Under the pieces are notes generated by a model. It was not told the DNA's origin. It saw only the letters and a program-made list of their open reading frames with translations, and did no database searches. The translations under genes were made by a program, and so were the position numbers. Positions 24,861 to 38,200 of a stretch of DNA of 64,000 nucleotides are shown in pieces. The first letter of the stretch is position 1; the number at the start of each line of letters is the position of its first letter. This stretch comes from Membranipora membranacea (taxonomy: Eukaryota > Bryozoa > Gymnolaemata > Cheilostomatida > Membraniporidae). The stretch lies in NCBI GenBank assembly GCA_914767715.1, contig OU612068.1, forward strand, positions 2,296,001 through 2,360,000. Direction: 5' to 3'.

Positions 24861-25279
24861 AGGAATGTTACATACAGGCCTATTATAATCATTCATTCAT
24901 TGCATAAATAACTCCATCCACTCACAATTCCATAACCATGACACAACGTATGTAACAGAAACAGAGGACTACAGATTTTTGAAATGAGGTAGTCTTATCA
25001 TGTTTAGACAGGGAAAATTCACCCTTGTTTAGAGAGAAGTGGACGGACTGATTACGAGTTGTGCAAGAACTGTCACTGCTGTGCACATGATTCATACGGT
25101 TTATAATTGTACTATAGGATTTGGATATATGATAAATCGGTGATGGTCGTACTGTTTAATTTCCAATGCAACCTGTTAGATATTTTCATCAATAAAGTCA
25201 CTTTTACACGGCAGTGCTCAAACTTTAATCAGAACTTTTTTCAAACTTGCCACTAACCTTGACATAGAAAGAGAGCTTT

Positions 25280-25925
25280 GTGGTTTATTTTGTGGACAGA
25301 TATCAGTCCCTCCAATAACACCTTTGACCAAAATTCTAGGTATTAGGCTAGGATTTTAGCTAATAAATGAGCAGACAACTAATAAAACTTTCTCCCAGAT
25401 CCAAGGGTGAGTAACTCATAGGATTTTTCAGTTTCTAGCCATTGGCCCAGTAGTATCTACATTACGCCATCCATTAAAAATGAGATGGTTGATATTAACA
25501 AGGAGTAACCTGTTACTCCTTGATATTAATATCCTGCCCTGCTTGTATGGTGTACGGACTTTTCTTTACCTAAGTACTAAACCACTGGCCTGTATGCTAT
25601 TTAAAAGTTTTGTGTTATCCCTGCTCATGTACTGTCTCCCCATATTGTATACTAGCCTTTTTTCTAGCAGTAAGAAAGACATTGTAGATGTAGTTAAACG
25701 AGCCTTGAGACTAGGGTTAGAAGATATAGACAGCATAGACAATATTATACAAAAGCGAACCAACACACTGATGTTACAGATGATCATGATTCCGACCACT
25801 TTATAAACAATTTTCTTGAACAATGTCCTTCGGGTCGCTACCGTCATACCAAATACCGAAGCTCCTGGGGAAGAGACAGCTTCCTGAGATCCATGAGCAT
25901 AAAGCTCAATGAGTTTTTATAACTA
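25280..25925 (+). mobile_element. Decayed non-LTR RT remnant
   Basis: PITPLTKILGIRL near 25304-25345 and SFVLSLLMYCLPILY, then KKDIVDVVKRALRLG near 25605-25715, match the C-terminal RT region of another non-LTR lineage. Several stops interrupt it, so it is a pseudogene. It carries an inserted palindrome at 25491-25533. Confidence 0.6.
25491..25533. repeat. Short perfect-type palindrome, CAAGGAGTAAC family
   Basis: gatattaacaaggagtaac followed by its inverted copy. A similar core occurs at 46702-46730 and half sites lie near 53456 and 61181, so this appears to be a small dispersed family. Confidence 0.55.
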
Positions 25926-26760
25926 TTATTACTTATTTTCTATGTGCATTATTTTAGTCAGCATATGTAAGGTTTTCTCCGAATGTTAGCAAAGTACTGC
26001 AGCCTATTTTTCGCAACACCGTATAGTGTTAATGATAGAATAAAATCAATCAATCAATATCCAAACTACAAATCATTCGAAGGACAACCCGCAACAGCGA
26101 TGGTGATTATTTCACAAAAGATAGACGATAGTGTCGGGTGGCCAAGTTTGTTATTTTGAATTAATGTCACAAGCTTCCTTGAATTGCTCGCATAGTATAT
26201 ATGACCAGGACATCCTCTTATTTGCATATTGGTGCTGTAAAGATCATATTTGGATATTTCATCAAGTAACGATCATCGCCAAAAACAACTGATATTCAGG
26301 ATTAAATACGAAACCACTGTTTGTTTGGCACAAATATATTTCGGAATAGTAGCGCTTTCAACTAGAGAATCAAACTAATTTCTCGGCCAATCTTCAACAG
26401 TGGCCTTCAAAAACTGATGACAACACTGTCAAATTATGTTGCAGCTACAGAAAATCAAGAAAGAACTTTGCTGACAATAAATATTTCACATTATGTTTTG
26501 CAGGAAGAGCTGCAACCAAATATCTCACAAGTCAGACAAATGTACATCATTATTCAAAACAGAATTCCTGCTGCAACTAAAAACAAACTGCTGCTCCAAT
26601 CTTTTAGAACGTAGGCAAAATACAAATACCATTGTATGTACCAATCACTGCTAAAAAACAGCAGTGGGAAATAACCTTCTATATACACATAATGAGTCGC
26701 AGATCAAGAGCAAAATGTTAACGGATACATTTCCTAAAAAAGTTGATTGTACATTTGATG
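25926..26760. other. 3' flank of TIMM17, no gene seen
   Basis: Short open frames only, without splice or protein support. No canonical AATAAA was found for TIMM17 in this stretch, so its polyadenylation site is not placed. Confidence 0.4.
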
Positions 26761-29700
26761 CTACGACTGAGGTTCTGGTTGTGGTGACATGCCGAATGTG
26801 TGAGCATCAGGGTGGTCTGCAGGTGGCTGTTGGTCCATCACTGACACTGAGAAATAAAAAATTTCAAGAACAGTTAACCAAGTAGATGAGTTGTGAGATA
26901 TGAAGTATAAGTTGTGCCTTGTCTGAACATACAACTCCAATATATTAGCACACAACCAAGAGAACAAAGCAGATCATATACATGAGAACAGAAAATATGT
27001 TTATGATGCAGCTTCGGATGCATGTAACAGGGAGAGCTTTTCTACTAAAAATGGACAAGGGATTATGTTTTTCAAGAACTCTAGAAATTTTTTTTATCAA
27101 AGATTACAGAGACTCAAAGTAAAACCATGACATCAATTATTTATTCCTAAGTCTTGTTAACCTTGATAAGATTATTATAAATGATTCATGGGGCCTATGT
27201 ATAAGGCGATGTGTAATAGATTAGGGCCTTTGTGTCAGATACTTACTATTCTGCATACTGGCAGCAGCAAATCTATTCATAAGTATTCCTACACCTTCTA
27301 TCACAGCTAAAAGTACACCACCAACCAACGCTGAGCCTGTCATGGCCATAGCTCCATCTACAATACAATGTGAAACTTTCATCACCTCTGAACACTTCAT
27401 TGTAAAACTTTGGCATTATTGTAGACATTGCCAATTTACAGAAATGAAATATTGCATAAGGGAAAACATATTGAACTTGGGTATGAACTTGGTAGGTACA
27501 ACCAAACTCTTGTCCTGACAATTATTATTTGATATATCATATCGATGTCATCGACCCTTTTTATATGTTGATGTATTGGTAGCCATTATTCTAACCAGGC
27601 CATCTTTGCTATAATTCAAAGCACTCTTTCTAGAATGACTAATACCACATTATCTTATCATTCTCACTCACTTCTAACTGATAATATGGCTCCAGTAGCA
27701 GCACCGCTCATTATACTGTTCCATGGATCTTCTTTTTTTCTGATATATATTAATGTACAGTCTAGAGATGAGAAGCAGCCTCCCCATATAGCAAAGTTGC
27801 CACCAGTAATCGGTGCTCTTTCTTTGACAGCTGTGAGACTACCTAGAAATCGCCGTCTCATACCCTGAAAAATTAAACATAATTATACTACAATATAAAG
27901 TCACCCTTTACATATATAAGTGCTTTGTTTTTGTATTCTGTTTACCATCTTATGTTTTCTACATAGGGTGTTCTTAGCAAACCAATAACCATTTTACAAC
28001 AGGGCAGGTTAGGTCACATAAGATAATCAGCATATTCCGATCTTAACTGTGGAAGACCAGGGAGGGTTTTTTCCACAATGATTCGAGAAGCATGGAGAAA
28101 CTTGATGCTTTGTCATAAACATTTTGAAGGCAGAGAGAAAGGGTTGGCAATGCTATCATTTCCATGCTTTCTTTTAATTGACACAATGACTCACAGTTGG
28201 TGCATATCTAAATCCTTTTATTGCATGGAAGACAGATCCACCGATTGCTCCCATGGCGAAAGCGCCACCCATATCTTCTGTGATCCTCCATGGGCTACAA
28301 TATTTAAAACCACAAATGAGAAAGAATAAGGAATCCCTGAGAAGAAAATCATCAGGGTTTCATGGAGCAAGTTTTTGTTAGGCTTATGACATATTATTAT
28401 CTATCTGAAATGTAGAGCTATGGTGATCGTGTTATTGCCAGTATACTTAATATTCTGAGCCTCCATAATGTAAATATCAATAATGTATACTTAATATAAC
28501 AAAATTCTCCACATATAATCATAGGTCTCTGTTGAAATCAAACTTCTCAGGTTGGTTTAAAAGTTTTTCAAAATAAGGTTTGTTTCTATGGATACATATA
28601 ACCATAACATCTTAATCTTAAACAGGCTAAAAAATTTAAACCTCTCACCATCCCCATTCAATGATACTGTAGTTAACCAATGGGGGGAACACACATACAC
28701 AAGTATAGTTTATAGCAAGGGGAAAATGTGATGGATTTGCCTACCAAGTCCCGCACATTCCGTTTGAAAGACACCCTAGGACTGTTCCTGAGACATAAAA
28801 TGACCATAGCTAATTTAAAGGTTTAAAACAATACCATACCTATGTTCTAAACAGTAATTCAGTCATGATGTTTTTCCACTTGACCATCCACCCATTCTCA
28901 GCCTAGTAATATTAACCAAAGACCTTTTCCTTGTATGAACACTGTTCAATTGCTTATCATAATCTATATTTGGTATCACATCGGAAGTTTTTCTACAATC
29001 CTAATCTGACAACATAACACTCATCGCGCCCATGGGCCCCTGGGACTTTCATGTCTTTACTTTGCCAATGTCCACTATCAACCACCCAAAAAACACCAAA
29101 CAGGGTAAGACACAAAAAAAAAATTTTTTACAACCTACCTTGAAATCTCTCACACTAACTCAGCCCTCCTTCCTCTTTCATTTGCCTCAGGTTTGAAGTT
29201 TCTAGCACAAACAGAGCTGACTTTATGGACCAGAGAAAAAAATTCCTGTCACAAAATTCACAAAATCTGAGTAGGCTGAAATGGCTGCATGACTATTGAC
29301 ATCCCCACATGATTATTGTACTTTTTTCTTTATTTCACTAAATTGGTTCTTTTTACACTCATATATGAGCTCTAAATTATATTAATTAATTTTTAACCTT
29401 CTAATAAACTATGAGAAATCATATATGAGTGTAAAAAGAACCAATTTAGTGAAATAAAGAAAAAAGTACAATAATCATGTGGGGATGTCAATAGTCATGC
29501 AGCCATTTCAGCCTACTCAGATTTTGTGAATTTTGTGACAGGAATTTTTTTCTCTGGTCCATAAAGTCAGCTCTGTTTGTGCTAGAAACTTCAAACCTGA
29601 GGCAAATGAAAGAGGAAGGAGGGCTGAGTTAGTGTGAGAGATTTCAAGGTAGGTTGTAAAAAATTTTTTTTTGTGTCTTACCCTGTTTGGTGTTTTTTGG

Positions 29701-30507
29701 GTGGTTGATAGTGGACATTGGCAAAGTAAAGACATGAAAGTCCCAGGGGCCCATGATCGCGCCGTACCCAGATCCCGAAGTTTATATAGGTACATATATC
29801 CATTCACGCCCTGTGACGGACCTTTTGGATTAACTGTAGGTAGGGTTATTGAGAGTGGTAGTAGAGTGGTCTCGAAGTCAAATACATTACAACAATATTT
29901 ACAAAATGTGAAAACTTCAAAATCAAATTCTCATCTTTTGATTGGTTGGCTCTAGTAGTCATTATCCTTGCTCTGCTGCATAGACGAAAAATAAGCCCAA
30001 GTCCAAGGATAAGAATAGGACCATTATCATTCCCCTTGCCAAGACCAATAAACTCCCTCTAGTAGTCTAAGGGAGTTCATTGCCCAGACAGAGAGAGACA
30101 CGCCTGCCCAGGCCTTGCACGGTTAATCACATTCCCCCATCTTTCTTCCAGTTGCACAAAGCAGACAGACAGAAAACAGACTCAAAATTGCATTGTATTC
30201 CCTTGAAGAGTATATGTGTGAGACCGTTCTCCCTGGTGAGGCTTAGATAAGTGATGCAATTGCAGGGATTGTTATGCAAGCAAGAACATTCCAGCACAAT
30301 TGGCATTGCTGAATAACCGGGACTTGGAAATTGTAATCATTTACAGCATATCAGCCTGAGGGTAGCAATAAATCCCATTCACCAAGTTTACTATAGCCAC
30401 TAAATGTCATAAAACTGTATTCTGTTCTCTGTCAAGCCAAGCTAGATGTATACAATAGTCAATAAAGTGTGCAGTCTTACTAACCATGGTTCACGTTGGT
30501 ACTCCAT
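26761..30507 (-). CDS. TIMM17: Mitochondrial import inner membrane translocase subunit Tim17
   Basis: Five exons: 30507-30485, 28294-28195, 27864-27672, 27357-27247, 26846-26761. All phases close, giving 170 aa, the normal Tim17 length. The protein starts MEYQREPCPWRI, close to the family's N terminus with its conserved Cys-Pro-Trp. [11 protein letters not shown] and [11 protein letters not shown] match the first helices. [13 protein letters not shown], then [13 protein letters not shown] and [10 protein letters not shown], match the middle region, and [20 protein letters not shown] the last helix. Four membrane segments are expected. Tim17 is a core subunit of TIM23, which moves presequence proteins across the inner mitochondrial membrane. 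The tail after the last helix (DHPDAHTFG...) is short and not conserved. Intron 1 (30484-28295) holds a young foldback transposon. Confidence 0.95.
29023..29763. mobile_element. hAT-like foldback element with 8-bp target duplication
   Basis: Arms 29031-29368 and 29419-29755 are near-perfect inverted copies; the only length difference is one base in an A run. They are separated by a 50-bp spacer. Both ends are flanked by the identical direct repeat ATCGCGCC (29023-29030 and 29756-29763). An 8-bp target duplication and ends beginning CATGGGCCCCTGGGA fit the hAT superfamily. No transposase, so it is non-autonomous. It sits in TIMM17 intron 1. Confidence 0.85.
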
Positions 30508-32227
30508 TTCCGGTTCAATTGTATGTAAACTAGTACGATGATAATAAAGATTGGCGAAATATAATACTCCCGAATTGCTTCACTGGAGACATTGGACACG
30601 GTGAGTTCATAGTTACCATATCCGTTCAGGTACTTACAACATTTTTCCAATCTCTGTACAAGCTATTTTTGATTTTGTTGAAGGTTCATGTTACCTATAA
30701 ACAAGGTACTGTTTTACAGTTTACCCATAATGAAAGCCACCCCACTGCAGTTTCATAAATAGCAGATGAAAATTTTAACTTTGAAGTAAAACTAGAAACT
30801 TACCCTCTTTCTAAGAGACTGTAGATTGCAAAAAAAAACCTATATGTACTGCAGAGAAGGAAAAGATAAGATAATGAACAGTGATTTGTCAATGTTTTGC
30901 AAGACCAGCTGCAATTGAGTTTGTTGTGCAAGCTAGTAGTCAGCACCTACAACTCATGAAGTGAAGGTTGTATCTGAATGTAGTCCCAGTGGCAAAAGAC
31001 AAACTGTAGTGGGTCTGCACTGTCTGTTGTCTTAACTCTTACCATGATCACCTTTGGTTAGTCACATAAGCACTGGAAGTCACAAGCAGTACTTGTCAGG
31101 CCAACTTTGGCTCACCAATGATGTACAAATATCATGGACTGCAAAGGTTTTGCTGTATTTGTTACTCTGAATGCCTATATGGCTTGCAAGCTTGAACTGA
31201 TTGATAGATGATTGTGAGTCCCAGGCTACATGTGGCTTGCAATGAACCACAAGCTACACAACTATTTCCCCGTATATATATTGATGGCATCTGCTGTCCT
31301 CCCTTTCAATGCTTATATATTCATGCGGTGGGTAGCACTAGCAGCATATATTGTTCATGACGTCCTTGTCAAATCGATAAATTAAATTCAGAAAATAAGA
31401 CAGAATTTGCTCAAGGTGATGAATAAACAATATTGTGACACTTATATGCATGGTTCCTTGTAGCTATAGCTGTGTTGGTAGTTGAGCTACCACCCTAATC
31501 ATTTAGCCGCGTATATCTTTGTTGTCATCTGGTGTCTCAGACGCCGAGGTACTCCGTAGAAAACTGCTGTGGTGCAATAGCGACTATGTTGTTGCATGCA
31601 CAGTAGCCTTTATCGTGTTCACTCGACCAAACGAAACATGATAAACTTGTTTCATTTATGCCGCTCATGCCCAAGTGCTTATTTGCATTGACTTACTACT
31701 CATAAGGATTCTTAAAAAATGTGTAGGCACTGTGTGTGCCGTAACATCCGCGATACTATTTGAGCCGGCGAGACAAAGAAAAGGGTGGCACTGAAGTAGT
31801 TGTAATAGTAATAGATTAAATACATGAAAGATAACACATATGCCTCCTAAGAATAATTAATATTCAGCCATATTCAGTAACCGTCATCTAAGAACTTCAG
31901 TAACAATCAATCACTTGGTTTAGATTTACTGATTGCAGTTAAGCTGGAAGTTTTTGCCCATCACATATCTGAATTTAAATTTTGGATCCAAGTCAATAAC
32001 TAAATCACTGGTTTTCTTCTAGTAGGCAGTAACAAATTGTAACAATTGTAAGGTTTATGGTTCATTTTTACGAGTAGAACTCAATGACAAAGGAATAATT
32101 GACCGCTTCTGTACTTCTGTACTGCCCATATGTTGTTGATTGATATCTTTGCATCAAAGGGCCCCAAATTGGTTTACAGAAATTATATGAATGTGTTGTA
32201 GGCCTATAGAGGTTGTGGAAAATCAAA
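30508..32227. other. Divergent intergenic region TIMM17/FAM227
   Basis: 1.7 kb between two head-to-head start codons, so promoters for both genes should lie here. I saw no TATA box at a convincing distance, no exon and no named transposon. Confidence 0.45.
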
Positions 32228-35200
32228 ATGGATTTGAAAGATAACAATGAGATACCAGAGTATGATAGTCGTGTGGCGGATATAATGCTGGCACTAGCAG
32301 TCGATAGACCAGGTAATCCTGCTGAGAAAGGAGGAAAGCGCCCAGTAGACGATGCTGCGCTGCTTCAGAGAAAAATACCAACAACTGTCGAAGAATTCAT
32401 GGAGATGGAAGGTTTGGTGAGTTATGGGTATAATCAATTTTATCTTCTAGGGTGTATGGTAACATAATCATTTAGGGTGTGCTCTAATGAGCATTTTAAA
32501 TAAATAATAATTTTTTTATTCTCAAGTTTGTTGCCACTTCTTGAAAGTAAGAAGAATATTAGTAATGAATATGGTTCGAATGAGACTTGACTGACGTAAT
32601 GTTATTATTTTTGACACTGAGTACTGACCCAGTACTTAATTCATGAGTCAATGTAGTTGCACTCCCTGCAATTTCCAATCACTACTGTGAACCAGGGAGT
32701 CAATAGGGTTGAAGTTGTCTACTCTTATAAAGTGGTTGCATAATTCCCGTAATGTTCAACCAACTTTCAAAGATTTTCCCCTAGGTAATGGAACACAGAG
32801 GTTGACATGATATCCTCCAATATTGTGGAGATAAGACTGTTATGCAAGCAAATATAAACTATATAAACATTGTAGAGTGATTGGCCAGAGCATATCACAT
32901 CAGAATATCCTATCGAACATGACTCTAAATCTGTGTTCGGAGATCTAGGAGAAATTCAAGACTACCTTCGACATGCAGCACGTATCCTCTCAAAATTAAA
33001 GCCTAACACTTTAACAAAATAAGATCCTGTCCACAAGGTTTATGGCCTGAAACTGTCACCCGGTCTGTAAACTTAACATCAAAGAGGCCACTAAGCTTCT
33101 GTTAAAATAAATTAGGCCAGACTGCTACTGTATCATTTTAGTATGACAGTATTGCAGTTAAAGTCAATTGCTTGGGTCTGATGGAGAATCTCATTGCTAG
33201 TGCTGTGAGCACTTAAGCAATGCAGTTCTCAGTATAATTCACTGGAGCATTTCCTCCCCAATATTTATTTTATATTCGTGTAATATTAATCTAATAAGTT
33301 ATTCCTTGACGTTAGTCGTAATTAGCTTTGGAAGAGCAGTTGTCCGCTCTTGATTCATTAGAGAAGAGGCTGTCAAACTTAGAGGGATCATTGAGTAAAT
33401 ATGCTGATGCTATCCTCACAGATGAGACCAGATTCTCAAGAATAAAAGAAGGCGTGTTCTATTCTAATATAGACAGTGAGTATCTTTCACTTATCACAAT
33501 GTCCTATTCGTTTTCAAATCCGTTTCTTTTTTACTTTCATGGTTTTATTCTCTAATAGACAGTTTTCTGAGCTCTGATTTAGGCCTCAATTCGGAGTTGT
33601 CCTCTCCCCAGTTTGGTACTTTAAACCAACGACGCATAGGAAAAACGTGCTGAAAAGAGGGTTATCTTGCAAACCGCTTATAATAGGATAAAAATTATCT
33701 TTGATTCAGAATCTGCAACATTGAAAACTTATATGGACATAGTTTGGGAAATAATTTTAGTAACTGGATAGTCAATTATAGCATTTTCTGCCTGTTTTGC
33801 GGACAATTCGGCAGAATTTTTTATGAGCTTCGTCACTAAAATTAAGATTTATCAACATTCAAGCCTCCAATGATTTGGAAACCCTGCCTCACAGGGTTTT
33901 CGATGGTGCAGACTCTGAATCAAAAATCATTTTTATCCTAACATAAGCGGTTTTCAAGATAACCCTCTTTCAGCAGGTTTTTCCTATGCGGCGTGGGTTA
34001 AAAGTATCAAACTGGAGAGAGGACAACTCCGAATTGAGGCATAAATAAGAGCTCAGAAAACTGTCTATTGCAGTAAGCCAGGAGTGTGTTGGTTCAGATC
34101 AAATGAATGGTTGTGATAACAGTCAGGCATGTCACCCGCATGAAGCCTCAGTCTGGTCCTGATTTAACCACAACAACTAGTAGCAAACAAGCAAATTAGG
34201 TTTTGATAAGAGGGGAAGATTAAGCTTCAATATTCTTTGTTATTGTCTCAACTTGATAGTAATATCCCCTGCCCCTCACCCGTTTCCATTGTCAGAATTG
34301 AAAGAATAAATCTAACAACTCATCTGTTGTTGTTATCCGTAATTGTCTACCCTTGTCCTCTGCAGAGCTATTCATGACAGAGATTCCATTACATGAACAT
34401 CCTGGTGGAGCAGACAAGCCTGCAGGCGGAGCCAGGCATGTGGCTGTGGCAGGACAACTTCAAGAAAAGAAGAAAAAAGACGTCAACTTTACAAATTTCC
34501 CAGGGTTCCGAGCAAAAGAGCTGCCAGAGTTACCGGGGCAGTTAGAGGCTCCTCAGCTTCTACATAGAATTACAAAGGCTCAAGACTTCAATGTAAGAAC
34601 AAAACTGGGGCTAAATGTTCATCAGTTTTCAATGATTTTGTTATAAACAACACCATCGAAGCTACATGTATTTGAAACTGGAAAACTAGATGGTAATATT
34701 ATTGACAGAATAATTTAAAAGATAAGCTACTGAGTCATTTGAGTGTTCGTTTGAATTGTCAATTAGCTCTAGGATTGATCTCAAATACTGCACTGCTGGG
34801 GATTGATCAGATTTGATTGGGGAAATTAGAAATGGCCTCCATCTCTTTGATAACATTTCTAGACCAGCTGTGTCATAACCTTTCACTATAGATATGAATG
34901 ATTACCTTTCAGAATGAACCGGATCCGGTAGGTTGCTTTTTTCTCTAAACTCTTTGCGCACACTATGCTTTAAGTAGACTGAAAGCATCTTACTCTAATA
35001 ACATGCTATCTAAATTAATATCGACAATAATATGAGCTACAACTGATGTGATGAAGGACAAGTTGAGTTTTGTTGGGGGGGGGGCTTCTCTCCCAGTCGC
35101 AAGAGAACCATCCATGGTACAGGAAAATTCACCGTTGTACAAAACTGGCTGAGGCTTTTTGCTCCAAACATAACTTAAGTTTTTTGGGAATTTTCGATGT

Positions 35201-38200
35201 ATACTATGCCCTTTCTACATCGTCCTAGCTGAATACAGTTTTGGTTGTGAAGTGTTTGAGTTAGCATAAGGTAATGCTCTGGTTTGTAAGTGATGTGTGG
35301 AGTTAATGTAATATGTGATGTAGGTTTGAGGAAGATCTCGTTGAGTCTTATTTGTCTGGTTTTGAGTTGAACCCCCTCAAATAATCAGTAAAAGGGAGAG
35401 CAACTCGTAATTCAGACAAAAAAGGACTTGATCCTAGTTTGAGGTGAGGTAGATACCTAGAAGCTATGTAATCATCACGCTATGATGTGATATTAGACAA
35501 TATTATCGGGCACAGTGTTTGGGCAGGTGATTGCCTTCCCAAGTACCATAAAGGGCCTGCTGTGGTCTCAGGTAGCTGACTAGGTTATGTAAAGTGTACT
35601 GTCATAATTATTGTTATTGAGTTATCAGGGACCACAAAAACTCAAGAAAAAACTGCCTGAGTTCTCAGTCCTCAGCACATATCATATTGGATACATGTGA
35701 CCTTGATAAAGACAGTATAGCCTGAGTTAATAAGTAGGTCCAGGGTTACAATGGGTTCTCTCTCTATCAAGCTTCCAAGTATCATACTAGATGGTAGAAA
35801 GTATATCACTATAAGTTTGATTTCAGATCGTCTTATAAAGGTCCCATATTATTTCTATGTCATCCTGTTGTAATCTTGATCCACAACTCCGAGAGAATCA
35901 AACACTACCCATTTCTATCCTCTTATTTTTTACCTTTATGTCGGTTCTCTGAAAAATATAATTACTGGGTTTTCCATCCAGTTTAAGGTCATCATCTTAA
36001 AATAAATAATTGTCTTTCTTATAGCCCTTGCTGTTGAGTTTCAATGACAAACAAACAAAATGAATATAAATGTAGATTCAGGACAGATTTACAAGATCTT
36101 AGACATGAGATGAATTTTGACAGCCTTGGACAAGTTTTTTGAACTTTATCATCATTATCATTGTAGGCTGGGTTTGCCAAGTTTTGGAAGAAGATTTTCT
36201 TGTCAGAAGCCTCAATAGCAGTGGTGCAGGACCTTTTCTGGTGGGTTTTTATGAAAATATTCAAACCTAATACTCAGTCAGACCGAGATAAGGTATTTGA
36301 CAGATTAGCTGACAGCTTTGCTGCTCTATTCTACAGTATTCATCCAGATACTCGGGATAAAATATTCAAGGTAGGTTCAGTTTACCTTAAACCAGATACA
36401 TAACAGATTATCTAATCAGGCTTTTCTATATCTGTTACCCATATGTGTAAATCTTGATAAATGAATTGTCCTTAGATCAGAACCAAAATCATACATGTTC
36501 TTATCAATCATTGAGAGGACCTCAACTCTCATCATACTTTACATGTCAGGGAGATCAGGTTTTCTTTTTGTTATTTCTGACCTATCTCACTTTCTACCAA
36601 TCTTTCATGTTGATAACGTCAGAATAAATCCATTGCAGGTTTACCCAAGAGTTTTAGCTCAAGCAATATTCATGATCTTCCATGACGCCTTCCCAGAATC
36701 TCATCGAATGTTTGGACCTATGTTCAAAGAGGAGGTGGTGGGATACTGCTGGGAATTAACCACAGGTATATAATTAGGAAGCATGGTTATCATTTATCCC
36801 ATAAACATATTGATGATCTGATATTTTGATTAACTCATCATAAACAACTGCAGATGAAAATATTGTCCATACCTGTGGATAAAGTAAATAACCATAGCTT
36901 TCAAACTGCCCATACTTGCAAGTCCCATCACTCAACAATTCATCATACATACAGCATCACTGATATTTAACAGGAACCAGACCACCACCTGGTACATGGA
37001 AATCCTGGAATCTGGAGGGTCTCCAGGGTAGAAGTGCCGAGACGGAGGGTAGTCTGAATAAACTGGCTATTACTGCAAATAACATCGACGCAGGGCTAGG
37101 TAAAGAAAACACCTTTTCCATTTTTATAGTTGTGTTAAACATTTTGAACGATTAATGCTAACCAGTCACAACCGTTTACAGTCGGATCAGTTTTGATAAT
37201 TTCAAGAGATCTTCTCATACTATAAGTGTGAATTACATATAGTCCGGCAATCTCCCGCACCCAGAAACGCTCAAAAGGTTTTTTCTAGTATTACATGAGA
37301 TTAAACTTTGGCAATATTAATGTTGAGCGCGTCATTTCAATGTTATCAAACCTTGGATTGATAGAGAAATGCAATAAAACCAATACCAACACCAACTATA
37401 ATCATGAAGCAAATTAGCAACTTCCTCAAAAAATTTTGGTAGTGCAAATTTTCTCCTCATTCAAGCTAATACAACCCACTGATTCGAAAAGTTATAAGCC
37501 TCAAGTAACTGCAGACATCTCACATTTTTTACTTCATTTATTGTAGACACGCCAAAGTTTGACTTTGATGGACTGTACAGGTCTATAGATCTACTGGAGA
37601 CTGAGGTGGTGGATGGAGAGCTTAGATGGGTCGATCCTCCGGAAGTTATCAAACAGCAGGTGCAAGTCAAGAAAGAAATTGAGGTAAATCAATATCTAAA
37701 TATTCTAGTAGAATAAAAGCAGAGAATTGTAATTCTCCGTCCCAGTCAGCGTTTAGCAAAGTTTAGTTGGCTGAGCTTATATTGATAGATTCAAGGTTTC
37801 TCACCTACTGAACAGTCCACAAGAGCTATGTCTTGAAGTATCGGTTAGGTATTGTATGTATTGCGCTACTTTTTGTTTATTGTCAGCTCTTAATTTTATA
37901 AAAAACTCACAAATATTTTTGTAGTCTTCATTTATGGGTCCTGGACCCAAGTTTGAGAAGGCGGTGTTCAACCTGACAGGACTGAGCCCACTGATAGCTC
38001 ACTTTTTGAATATGAAACATCTGAGAGAAATCAACCCAGCGGGTCGAAAGGTCAGGCGTACTGAGATCAAAGGGCAACCTACAGGTGATAAAACGTTCCG
38101 AGATGTCGTTGATGAAAAGAAGGCTCAGACTAAATCTAACAAAGCACAGTACACCAAGTAAGAATATTACCACTCAGCTAATTAGAGGCGCAAATTTTTT

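Noticed and set aside
29517-29955. Overlapping open frames on both strands
   Set aside because: They lie in the inverted arms of the foldback transposon and mirror each other.
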